This document shows, piece after piece, positions 45,201-58,600 of a stretch of 64,000 nt of DNA. Numbering within the stretch: the first letter of the stretch is position 1; every line of letters begins with the position of its first letter. The notes below the pieces were generated by a model. That model had not been told where the DNA came from and ran no database searches. It saw only the letters and a program-made list of their open reading frames with translations. The stretch is taken from NCBI GenBank assembly GCA_022818135.1, contig JAFMSR010000015.1, positions 28,990,144 to 29,054,143 on the forward strand. The letters run 5' to 3'. Both the position numbers and the translations under genes were made by a program. Source of the DNA: Saxidomus purpurata. Its lineage: Eukaryota > Mollusca > Bivalvia > Venerida > Veneridae.

Positions 45201-48200
45201 TAGCAATCGCTGTGATGTTAGGTGCATAGCAATCACTGTAATGTTAGGTACATAGCAATAACTGTAATGTTAGATGCATAGCAATCACCTAGATTAGGGG
45301 CATAGCAATCACTGTAATGTTAGGTGCATAGTAATCACTGTAATGTTAGGTGCATAGCAATAACTGTAATGTTAGGTGATAGCAATCACTGTAATGTTAG
45401 GTGCATAGCAATCACTGTAATGTTAGATGCATAGCAATCACCTAGATTAGGTGCATAGCAATCGCTGTGATGTTAGGTGCATAGCGATCACTGTAATGTT
45501 AGGTGCATAGCGATCACTGTAATGTTAGGTGCATAGCAAACACTTTTATGTTAGGTGAATATCATTCACTGTAATGTTATGTGCGTAGCACTCGCTGTAA
45601 GATTAGGTGCATAGTAATCACTCTAATGTTAGGTGCATAGCACTCACGGTAATGTTAGGTGCGTAGCAATTACTGTAATGTTAGGTCGGAGAAATCACTG
45701 TAATGTTAATGGATAGCAATCACTGTAATGTTAGGTCGGAGAAATCACTGTAATGTTAATTGATAGCACTCACTGTAATGCTCTAGCATAGTACATAGGT
45801 GCATAGCAATCACTGTAATGTTAGGTGCATAGCAATCACTGTAATGTTAGATGCATAGCAATCACCTAGATTAGGTGCATAGCAATCGCTGTGATGTTAG
45901 GTGCATAACGATCACTGTAATGTTAGGTGCATAGCGATCACTGTAATGTTAGGTGCATAGCAAACACTTTAATGTTAGGTGAATATCATTCACTGTAATG
46001 TTATGTGCGTAGCACTCGCTGTAAGATTAGGTGCATAGTAATCACTCTAATGTTAGGTGCATAGCACTCACGGTAATGTTAGGTGCGTAGCAATTACTGT
46101 AATGTTAGGTCGGAGAAATCACTGTAATGTTAATGGATAGCAATCACTGTAATGTTAGGTCGGAGAAATCACTGTAATGTTAATTGATAGCACTCACTGT
46201 AATGCTCTAGCATAGTACATAGGTGCATAGTAATCATTGTAATGTTAGGTGCATTGCAATGACTGTATGATTAGGTGCATATCAATCACTGTGAAGTTAG
46301 GTGCATAGCAATCAATGTGTAATGTTAGGTGCGAAGCAATAACTGTAAAGTTAAGTGCATAGCGATAACTAAAATGTTAGGTGCGTAGCAATCGCTGTAA
46401 TGTTAGGTGCGTAGCAATAACTGTAATGTTAGGTGCGTAGCAATCGCTGGAATGTTAGGTGCGAAGCAATAACTGTAATGTTAGGTGCATATAAATAACT
46501 TTAACGCTAGGTGCAAAGCATTCACTGTAATGTAAGGTGCATAGCAAGGTAATGTTAGGTGCATATCAATCGCTGTAATGTTAGATGCCAATAACTGTTA
46601 TGTAAGGAGCGTTGCAATAACTGTAATTTTAAGTGCATAGCAATCGCTGTTACGTTAGGTGCAAAGCAAACACTGTAATATTAGGTGTTAAGCACTCACT
46701 GTAATGTAAGTTGCATAGCAATCAATGTAATGTCAGGTGCATAGCACTTGCTGAATGATTATGTGCATAGTAATCACTGTAATGTTAGGATCATAGCAAT
46801 TGCTGGAATGTAAGGTGCATAGCACTCACTGTTATGTTAAGCGCGTAGCATTATTGTAATGTTAGGTGCATAGCAATTAATGTAATGTTAGGTGCATATC
46901 ACCCGCTGTAAAATTAGATGCATAGTAATCTCTGTAATGTTAGTTGCATTGCAATATCTGTAAGAGTAGGTGCATATCAATCACTGTTATGTTAGGTGCA
47001 TAGCAATAACTGTAATGTAAGGTGCGTAGTAATCACTGTAATGTTAAGTGCGTAGCAATAACTGTAATGTAAGGTGCGAAGCAATCACTGTAAAATTAGG
47101 TGCGTAGCAATAACTAAAATGTTAGGTGCGTAACAATCGCTATAACGTTAGGTACATAGCAATAACTATAATGTTATGTGCACATAATTACTGTAACGTT
47201 ATTTGCATAGCAACCACTGTACTGTTTGGTGCGTAGTAATAAGTGTTATGTTAGGTGTGTAGCAATAACTGTAATGTAAGGTGCATAGCAATAACTGTAA
47301 CGTTATGTGCGTAGCAATAGCTGAAATGTTAGGTGTATAGCAATCGCTGTAATGATAGGTGCATAGCAATCAATTTTAAACGTTATGTTTACAGCAATAA
47401 CTTTGTAATGCTAGGTTTGTAACTTTAGGTTTATTTTTTCTCAGGAGCAACCTTGGCAATGTATGACAATTTCCAGTATATACAGAATGGTTTTGTTGTA
47501 CATGGATTCAGCAGCGACAGTATCAGGGCTTGGGCACCTTCCCTTCCCGGCAATGGTGAGTTTTCAGATATTCATCAGAGCACAAAGTGCCCAATGGTGA
47601 GCTAAAGCGAACATTGTCTGTCCGTAACTCAATTAAAATCTCAGGCGAGCGTTTTACCCTCTTGTTTTCATTCGCCTTGTAATTAAATGCACAGAAAATA
47701 TTCTTTGAATATAATTAAATAACAAATGGTGTCGTTGTATAGGACAGCAGTTACAACATTTCGTTACTTTCAATCACAAAATTAGTATTACTAATAATTG
47801 ATAAGTTCTTTGCCTTCTAACAAGCATGCCTTATTTAACGGCTTTTTGATTCGTCAAGGACTTCTGGAAGTGTTCTTACAAACGTTTTAAAGCTGACAGA
47901 GAGGTTCGGAGCAAATCAGTGGTCCAGTGGTTAACACGCTGAAATTGTAATCCAGGGATCGCCGGTTCGATCTCCCGTTCCTCCACTAATTTAATTAATA
48001 GTCTTTCGGGTGAAACTTAAAACCGAGGTCTGATGTATCGGTGCAGTACACTGGGAATGTTAAAGAACCGGGCGGTGTCTCTAAATGGGACGCGTTTTGT
48101 ATCTTCCACCAGCCCTCAAAACCTAAAATAACAAAAATCTCTTCAGGGGGCGTTGGTCATATAGATTACCCGGTACAATGATAAAACTCTAAAATACAAT

Positions 48201-51200
48201 TACAATACTAGCTGTCAGATTTTAATTTCCGTTTTTCAGCTTTGTTTGAAGGAGGCGACGGATGGAACTTCAAAATAGTGGAAATTTTGAGCGGGGAGCT
48301 AGAGTTCTACTCTTGGACTTCATCGACACTGATCCCAGCAATTACATCATCCATTCCAATGGGGCTTGGATCTACAGAATTCACGAGCAACTTCAGTACG
48401 CAACTAAACGACAGTTTCACAAGGGCATGGGTAGGCGCCATCTATTATTTTCTGTATGATAGTGTCAAGACTAAACCCAGTAGGAACTGTAAGAGTATGA
48501 GTCATAATAGTCATTTACAAATTGGGATAAATGGAACTGGTTTTATTGCAGCATATATTTCCGCCGCATGAGACAATTTTCTGCTATTTCGAAAAACGGA
48601 TTCCATTTAAGGCAACAGTATATAACTAGTTTGAAAAATGAGATACAATGCTGAATCTCAATACGTTCTGTGCCATGTATTTTTTACATGATTTGTAAGC
48701 ATGCGGTGGGAAAACAAGTTTGATTTTACAAAAATGCGTTGATTTATTGCAATTTCTGCACTTGTCTGTATAAAACGTTGAGATGAACATGAATTTCATT
48801 TCGGTATATTTGGCCTATAAGTATAATTTAAAATGTATGTCATGTTTGTTTTGCTACATTCGACCTGATTTGTATCATTCTTTAATAAACTTTACGTAAA
48901 GCCCAAAGCAAGGGACCCGTGTCCTACATCTACGTGTCTAGTTTTCGTTTAGTAACTGTTTACCAAATTTAATTCCCGGGGACTCTGTTCTTCTTTAGTC
49001 TTTATATAAATGTACATTATTGTAATATGATTGAATTGGCCAGGCACTGTTCATTATTTAAGATCAGTTGTGAGCTGTGCTGTGAGTAGTATTTCAATTA
49101 AAACACACAATTACATGTATGTCAGAGTGAAGAAAAGAATATATATCTATGTCACTGAATTTTTGGATGGTTGACATGGAAACGTATATATGTTTAAAAT
49201 TTGAGACTAAACCTGTTGCTCGATTCGCATTTCGCAGGCTCAAGCAACGGGTGGACCCAATGATGGGTTTCGATTCGTCGGCAGTGGTAACCTGGCATAT
49301 GAGGTGGACGAGCTTGCCGCTGGCTGCAGTTACGGAGGTCTTGTGTACGCGTATTCTGATCAAGGTTTACGATTTTGGCGCCCCGGACCAGGAGCCAACG
49401 AATCAAATGGGGCGTTGATCTGTGTACCCAACGAAATGGGTGGTGGTGTCAATGTGCAGGGCAGTACTGATGGACAAGCTGTATATAATGTATGGTCATT
49501 AGGTAAGTTATTGTTTATCCCGCTAACATTTTTAGAACCGACTTTTCCATCTAGTGCTATTATTTGTTATGATGGGTGCCCAAAGAAATTTACAGATGTA
49601 TATGCAGGCTAATAATGATCTGCACTGGTCGCAAAGGCATGATAATGATGATCTGCACTGGTCGCAAAGGCATAATAATGATGATCTGCACTGGTCGCAA
49701 AGGCATAATAATGATGATCTGCACTGGTCGCAAAGGCATAATAATGATGATCTGCACTGGTCGCAAAGGCATAATAATAATGATCTACACTGGTCGCAAA
49801 GGCATAATAATGATGATCTGCACTGGTCGCAAAGGCATAATAATGATGATCTGCACTGGTCGCAAAGGCATAATAATCATGATCTGCACTGGTCACAAAG
49901 GCATAATAATGATGATCTACACTGGTCGCAAAGGCATAATAATAATGATCTGCACTGGTCGCAAAGGCATAATAATAATGATCTGCACTGTTTTAAAGGC
50001 ATAATAATAATGATCTGAACTGGTCGCAAAGGCATAATAATGATGATCTGCACTGGTCGCAAAGGCATAATAATAATGATCTGCACTGGTCGCAAAGGCA
50101 TGATAATGATGATCTGCACTGGTCGCAAAGGCATAATAATGATGATCTGCACTGGTCGCAAAGGCATAATTATAATGATCTGCACTGGTCGCAAAGGCAT
50201 AATAATAATGATCTGCACTGGTCGCAAAGGCATAATAATAATAATGATCTGCACTGGTCGCAAAGGCATAATAATGATGATCTGCACTGGTCGCAAAGGC
50301 ATAATAATAATGATCTGCACTGGTCGCAAAGGCATAATAATAAATGATCTGCACTGGTCACAAAGGCATAATAATAATTATCTACACTGGTCACAAAGGC
50401 ATAATAATAATGATCTGCACTGGTCGCAAAGGCAGGGTAGTGTGCTACCAACAACGTAAAAAGATTAATACTCTTCATTTGTTGCAAACTTAAAGTTACA
50501 CGTGAGCTTTTGTGGCAAAATCTAACTCTGTTCCTTATAGTTGTTAACTGTTAAAAACTTTGTTTGGCCTGTTAAAAACTTTGTGAGAGGTTGTTTGTCT
50601 GTGGGGGAGGAAACTTGCAAGTTTGAATTTCAGTTAGAGCTTCAGACGACAATTATACTTAGAACAGAAACTATATTTAGAACACACAGTAGTGCAGATA
50701 ATAGTTTAAAGTTAAAAAGTTACTGTTTCCATAAAAATGAAGACTGCCTTTAACAGCGAAAAGTTTATACGAAATCAAATTTAAAACTTTACAACGGTCT
50801 TATTTTGAGAAAAAGTTATAACCTGGTTCTTGAATCAAAAGGTTACTGAGACCAGGCTGTAATGTTTGGTTTTTGCCAGCAGTGTGTTTACTGTTATATT
50901 TAAGCAATAAAAAAACCAGCTGAGACTAGAATAGGAGGAAACTGAATCATCTTGGAACCTGGTTTGTCTTTCAGATATTGATGATTGCTCGCCTGATCCG
51001 TGTGTGAACGGTTACTGTACAAACTTTGACGGAGGATACAACTGCACGTGTGATGCTGGATACGAGGGCACCGACTGTGAATCAGGTATTTGCTCATATG
51101 ATATTTCTGCCACCGTGTATTGTGAAAATACCGACTTTTAATGTCATGAAAAAGATACTCGAAATATGAACTTTGTTAACATAGCAGCATAAGCCCTAAT

Positions 51201-54200
51201 TTTGAGAAAACCACCGATATATTAATAAGAAGTTGTTCTGTTTAATTACAAATGTATCCCATTAACAGCCGTATATACAACCGATTTATCACACCGTGCT
51301 CTTAATGTTACATAACAATTTAGGTAAAACAAAATATAGGTTAAGTAAGGAGCTGTAACTTTTGTATCTTAGCGACTGTGTTTTTTTGTTTTTTTTGGTA
51401 ATAAAGTAGATATGACACTACTGTAAGCCGGATAGGATAATTTCGTGTATTTCACTTATGATAACGACCTTCATGGTCCGGTTTATAAAGGGTAGGAGAC
51501 ACTGTTGGGTGTATGGGTGTACTTCTATTTCTAAAGAACAGAAATTATAAAATTTTCATTTTTAATAAGGCATTTTTATCACTAATTTAAGATATAGACG
51601 AGTGCGTGACCGGAACTAACAACTGTGATGGGAATGCAAACTGTACAAATACAGAAGGAAGTTTTTCGTGTGCCTGTAATGCTGGTTTCAGCGGTGATGG
51701 TACAAATTGTACAGGTATGTTTAGCTCCTTTTTTCGAAAACTTTGTGGAGTTGTCGATGTGAAGTGGTCCACATTGCACCCATCCCTCACCTCTCTCTCT
51801 CTCCCTCTCTCGCTCTCCCTCTCCCTCTCCCTCTCTCAGAGGTTGATTCCATATTGAGTGAGTCGAGAGAGAAATTAATCCAAGTTATAAGAATGAGAAC
51901 AAATTAATTTTTACATGTATTAAACAAGAACAATCTTTTAAAAAAGATGGTCAGTGCTATTTTGAATATGTGAAAGGAAGGAAACTATAGATTTCATAGT
52001 AAAAATGTTCATGCTACCTACAGTCAAACTTGTGCTAACGGCCACTTGTTACTAGCGGCCACCTGTGGACAACGGCCATTCTGAATTCCCCCCGTCCAAA
52101 TTTGCTTTAAACAGGGCCGGGAATAGCGGCCACCTGTCGTCCGCGGTCAGCGGCCAGCAAAAAAGCTTCCCGTCATCTGGTCCGTGATGCGAACAACGGC
52201 CACTGAAATTTTTACAGCTGGCTGAATCAGAGCATTTTGTTTCTTGTAAAGTTGTTTGCACCTCAAACGACGGGCACAATTATAATCAAAGATGCTTTTG
52301 GTGATGAAAAGAAGTGCTAACATTTAATTGTCACCTTACACGTAAAATTAATCCGTTCAAACTGTCCGGCAATTGCCAAAATTGCTTGATTGTTTATTTG
52401 ATGCAGAACATCTTCGCAATTTGGAGTCGCAATTTTCATTGTTTGTGCAACTAAATAATAATCGTTTATTTCAGCTAATTAATGCATTCACGTTTAGTAA
52501 ATTGTTTGATTCATTACAATCAAACTGAGAAACACACACTTTAATCTCGTAATTAGCCGTTGTATTTTTTATTCACAATCGGCAATGAAAAGGGGCGTAA
52601 TCCACGTTAATTAAATGATCGTTTCCTGTTTCGAAAAAGTGATCAGCGTCACAGTTTCTGGCTTATTAAAGCGTTTTAAGGCCGATTAACTAAATTCTGC
52701 CATTGTTGATTCGATACAAAATCATTTTGTATTTGATTTGTCATGTGCGACCGTTTGCAAAATTAAACCATATGCACGAAATTCGGATAAATCGTTATTC
52801 GGATAATGCTTATAGCATGTTATCTGACAAATGATGATGAAACTTGATAAACAATGTTTAGTATGACGACAATATATCAAGTGCCCACACCTCCGAACAA
52901 AGGTCACCTGTGAACAACGGCCGTTTTCGTGGTTTCCCTTGACCGGCCGTTGTTCACAAGTTTGACTGTACTTAATAAATAGCAACGCGAAGTCTTAACA
53001 AATTCATGTAATGAACCTTCTTCGGCTTAGAAATGGTGTCTTAAGTTTGTTTGCAAGCTACTATCATGCACTCATATTACATCGCTGCCTGTTCATTATT
53101 TGAGTTATGTACATTTTGAAACTTTCACAAATACCCTCTACGTTTAACCCAGTCTTTCAGAGCTAAACATGCAGTTATATCTTGATGCACACCATCAATC
53201 TCCATGAACATTTTTCAGCCATGTAGGGAGATTAAACTCGTCTATGTCACCGTGCTCTTAAGGATACATTTCAATCTAGGTAATACAAAATATACGTTTA
53301 GAAAAAGTTGTAACTTTTGTCATTCTTGGTAGCATGTTTAGTTCGACTTTTCAAAGAAAAGGGGATCTATCCTATTCGCCTCGGCGTTGGCGTCACACCT
53401 GGGTTAAGTTTTTCCGTGCCATCCCATTTTTTCAAAACTGTTATAGGTATTGCTTTGGAACTTACAATATGTGTTTACCATTACTACCTCTGGCAACAGA
53501 CAATAGCAGATAACTCTGTGAAGGTTTTTGTCAGAATTATAGGCCTTTGTCGCGAAAAAAACATTGAATCTGTGTAAAATCCATTTACAGACTTAACCCT
53601 TTAAGACATTGCTGTTTGACTTGAAAATACTTGTTAACAGCTTCGGGCCATTGACATGATCATGCTGCAGATTATTGTTCCTTAAAATGCTGTGTCGTTC
53701 TCGAATTGGTCCAAACCTTATAACAATGAACCGTCAATCTAAATTTAATATTTATATTTAATTCGGAAAGAAACACTGACTGGTAACTAACTTTGATTTG
53801 TGATCCGTGTATCCGTTACTTGGCGACTGTGGATTTTGTTAATAAAGTGTTTCTGGCACTAATTTAAGCTCCGTTACCACCAAAGAAATTTTTTTATGTA
53901 TTTCACTTAATATGAGAACACCCTTCATGGTCCGGTTTATAAAGGGTATGGGGCACTCTTTGGTGTACTTCTATTTCTAAAGCACAGAAATTACTACAGC
54001 CTCCGTGCAGTATGTTAATCCAATATTTACAAACTATATACACATTTCAGTTTTAATAACGCAAATTATATCTCTTATTTAAGATATAGACGAATGTTTG
54101 AACGGAACTGACAACTGTGATGTGAATGCAAACTGTACAAATATAGAAGGAAGTTTTACGTGTGCCTGTAATGCTGGTTTCAGCGGTGATGGTACAGTGT

Positions 54201-54275
54201 GTACAGGTATGTTTAGCTCCTTTTTTCGAAAACTTTGTGGAGTTGTCGATGTGAATTGGTCCACATTGCACCCGT

Positions 54276-54316
<41 letters not shown>

Positions 54317-55590
54317 CTCTCTCTCTAACATTAGGTTTAGAGGTAGAAACATGTAACAATGTATTTTAAGGGATATGAACCATAGTTATGCGATTAAAGT
54401 ATAAAATCATGCATGAAAGGCTTGAAAACGCATAAATATTTTATTGACCTCCGTTTTCATGCGGTATTATCCAATTAAAAGGTGTCTTATATAGCAAATT
54501 TTTCAATCCATTAAAAGTTACACATTCTACTTGTCATTTCATTGGCGGTTTGAAGGTTTCCAAATTCCGGTCAAAAGCGAGCTTTATACGGCTGCGCCGA
54601 AACAGTTCAATTCACCTCAGGGTATCTTGAAGGTTTATCTCAGCGTTTGCGTCAAACCCTGTTGAAAGTTATAAATCAAAGCATAATTTAATGCTTCTGG
54701 TGCATAAAACCATCAAGTTAGATCATTCTTAACTGAAATAAATGCATGTAAAGGGCCTTCTTCGGCTTAGAAATGTTGTCTTAATTTTGCTTGCAAGCCA
54801 CAACCATGCAATCATAATTACATCGAGAATAACAAACGTTAGGGTGAGTCATGGTGCAGTCGGTATCCCTGCAAAAACTGTAAAAAAAAACTTCAGGAAG
54901 TATTGCGAAACCTCCTATTGCCAGGCTCATATATCATACTAGTTCTTGAATTTTTGTCGTAAAGGCTCTGTTTTATGCTTGGATATGAGCATGGTGCAGT
55001 TTTTTCTTTCGTTAAAATGCCGTGTCGTTTGTCAATTTAAATAATATATAATTCGGAAAGAAACACTGACTGGTAACTAACTTTAATTTGTGATAAGTGT
55101 ATCCGTAACTTGGCGACTGTGGTTTTTAGTAACCAAGTACAAATGTAGTTTTGGCACTTCTTTAAGCTCGATTCCCACTAAAGGATAATTTCATGTATTT
55201 CACTTGATATGAGAACGACCTTCATGGTCCGGTTCATAAAGGGTATGGGACACTCTTTGGTGTACTTCTGTTTCTAAAACACAGAAATTACTACAGCCTC
55301 CGTGCAGTATGTTGATCTAATATTTACAAACTATATACAAATTCCAGTTTCAATAAAGGCATTTTTTCACTAATTTAAGATATAGACGAGTGCGTGGACG
55401 GAACTGACGACTGTGATGTGAATGCAAACTGTACAGATACAGAAGGAAGTTTTTCGTGTGCCTGTAATGCTGGTTTCAGCGGTGATGGTACAGTGTGTAC
55501 AGGTATGTTTAGCTCCTTTATTTCGAAAACTGTGTGGAGTTGTCGATGTGAATTGGTCCACATTTAACCCGTCTCTCTCCCCCCCCTCCG

Positions 55591-55627
<37 letters not shown>

Positions 55628-58600
55628 GGTTGATTTCATCTCAAGTGAGTCTCGACAGAGATTAATCTAAGTTTTAAGAATGAGAACAAATTAACATGTA
55701 TTAAACAAAACAAGAACAATCCAAAACGATCGACGGTGCGATTTCGAGTATGTGAAATAGATCGTCGGTGCGATTTTGAGTATGTGAAAGAGATGGTCGA
55801 TGTGATTTCGAGTATATGAAAAAGATGGTAGCTATAGATGATTTTCTTGTTTCTTAATTAATTAATAGCAACGCGAAATCTTAACAAATTCATGTAAAGG
55901 GCCTTCTTCGGCTTAGGAATTGTGTCTAAAGTTTGCTTGCCAGCTACTACCATGCAATCATATAACACCGCTGCATGCACCTTATTTGAGTTATGTACAA
56001 CTTAAAACTTTCACAAAAAACGCGATATCTTGACGCACTCCATCGATTCAAGTGAACATTTTTCAGCCATGAAGTTACATTGATTACATTGGTTTGTCTT
56101 TTATGCTGTCTTATAATACATTTTAAAGGTAAATATGGACCTTCATGGTGATGTGGTTACGCTTTTTTCTTAATAAACCATGGGGATTGACCAGTTCTCG
56201 TACAATGTTTGGTTCTATCCCCGAACAGGCCGTGTAGTGTATGCCCTTTGGCAAAAATAGTGGTTTCACACGTGTCTTTGCCAAAGTATTCAAAACAGAT
56301 AATTTATTACGTTCACCTTTGCAAAATGATCAAGGGGCTTATTTTCACCTTTGCATAATGATGAAAGGACTTTTTTCACCTTTGCAAAACGATGAAGGGG
56401 CTTATTTTCACCTTTGCAAAATGTTGAAGGGGCTTTTGTTCATTTATGCAAATCTGAGCTTTTGAGATGATGTTTACCTTGGCTTAACTAAGCTAACTAA
56501 TGGAATATTCACTCTGGAATTCACTGACTGGTTGAAGTCTGTCAAACCATTTCACTTCACAGATACAGATGAGTGCACAGAAGGAACTGACAACTGTGAT
56601 GGAAATACAGTCTGCGTAAATACAAATGGAACCTATTCATGCAATTGTAGCACGGGCTTCTCTTGGAATGGAACGTCATGTACAGGTAATCTTTAACCCG
56701 CTAATTATTTAAATGGACTTGTTCATAGTTCAATTTGGACAGTATCATTACTTGTTCTTCGAGATGCTAACCGAAAAAGCACTATCTGAATTGCGAACAG
56801 TGCAGATGATTAACAGATTGTACTGAAAGTGCAGACTGGTCGTCGTTGCTGGTTAATGGTTAACACAATCATGTACAAAACGGGAAAGATACAGTAACTC
56901 ATCTTGGAAATAGTTTCTGAACAACCAAATTTTGTCGACAAGATATTACCCTTTTTGACAATAATATTAAATAACCACAACAGTTTCCGAGGGGCTAGTG
57001 CGAGTTACACCTATTTGTGCATATTGGATGTTAGTCTGTCCAATCTTTATTCCGCACTAATGAATAAAACGTTCAGATAGTGTAGGAAAGAGACACAACA
57101 TGAATGGAACAAAAATGAAGCTATTACAGGAAGTCACTATCACACAGTATTATTCTTTTACTCAATTATCTTGAAGTTTATTTTAAGCTCGTCTGATTTT
57201 TTAAAAAATAATGACGAACTATTGTCGTCACTCGATTGTCGTCGTCGGCGGCGGCGTTGGTTAAGTTTTGCGTTTAGGTCACTTACATGGAAACTATCAA
57301 AGCTATCACTTTGAAACTTGGGAAACTTGTTCATCTAATACCCTTCTTTACATTGTATCATAAAGATGCTGAGTCTGACTTGTTTTTTGGGGTGAAAAAC
57401 ATGAATTTTGATGGATTTTGGTTGATTTTGAGAATAGGACATAGCTTCTTCAATTTTTGTTATATTGCTTTCAAATTTTTTCTCAAACAATCGTTAGATA
57501 ATGTACTTCAACATATCAAACGGGTTTTTGAGTCACACATTTGGAAGGGGAGGGAGAGGAGAATATTTAAGTATTTTTGGACTTTGTCATTTTTAGCTAT
57601 TCTGATTTTTGAAGTTTTGCGTTTGGATCACTTACATGTACATGCAAACTATCAAAGCTATCACTTTCAAACTTGGAATACCTGTTCACTATCAAATGTA
57701 CAATAGAATAAAAGATTACAAGTTACATAACCCTGTAATGTATTTAGCTGGATTATTGCCCCTTCTTAACTTTGAAAGTTTCACACACATAATATATTTG
57801 TAACAGTCAACATAATGCAACCAAACTTAGTGTATAAGAAGTATTTATGAATATCTTTAATTGGATTGTATTTTAGGGCTCCATGGGTCAAGGTGACTGT
57901 TTATGAAAACAGGAAAGCAGTAATATATTCAATATCTTTAGTTAAGGTTGACATAATGTGACCAACTTTTGTTTGTAGTACTAAGTATTTAAGAAGATAG
58001 GGTTGGGTTTTGGGGTTCCTGGGGTCATTGTCAAGGTCACTAACTATAAATAGAAAAACAGTAATATGTTCAATATCTTTAGTTACAACTGACATAATGT
58101 AACTAAATTGTTAAGTGTGTAATACATATGAATAAAGATTTTTAAATTAATTGGGATTGTGTTTGGGGCCCATGGGGTCAAAGTCCAGGTTTTTCCTCTA
58201 AAAATAGACAAATTGGAGAAAAAAATAGTATCTTTAGTTGCAATTAAATTATTGTGACCAAACTTAGTGTCTAGTTATCATTATGAAAACCTTTTGTGGG
58301 ATTGTGTTATGGGGTCAAACTCAAGGACACTGTTACTTAAAACATGGTGATAAATAAACTTTAGAGGATAAAATCAGACGAGAGTCCGGCACCCGCAGGC
58401 GGTGCTTTTGTTTTATTTAAAATTGCCTACATACGAAGATGTAGAAAAAGTCAACACATAAAATGAATTATTTTCTTACAGATATTGACGAATGCACATC
58501 CCAGTCTGACAACTGTCATGAGGATGCTGTCTGTACCAATACGCCCCCTGGAAGTTTTACATGTACCTGTGATACGTCGGCAGGTCTCTACGGAAACGGG

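Noticed and set aside
45015..47400. CRISPR-like array of short repeats
   Set aside because: Units are directly adjacent with no unique spacers, and the DNA is a eukaryotic intron; a minisatellite.
48431..48571. Exon 8 extended to a stop at 48569 as a terminal exon
   Set aside because: The donor at 48431 and phase-0 acceptor at 49238 fit and keep the module motifs going. The extension has no matching motif and would cut off EGF and ZP parts, though a short isoform cannot be excluded.
49554..50459. Long open frames of repeated [10 protein letters not shown] or similar on both strands
   Set aside because: They arise from a 30-33 bp minisatellite inside an intron of a well-supported gene. Every frame that is open follows the repeat period.
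57287..57706. 139-codon open frame
   Set aside because: Lies in a dispersed repeat within intron 14 that holds tandem non-coding units; no domain and no coding bias.
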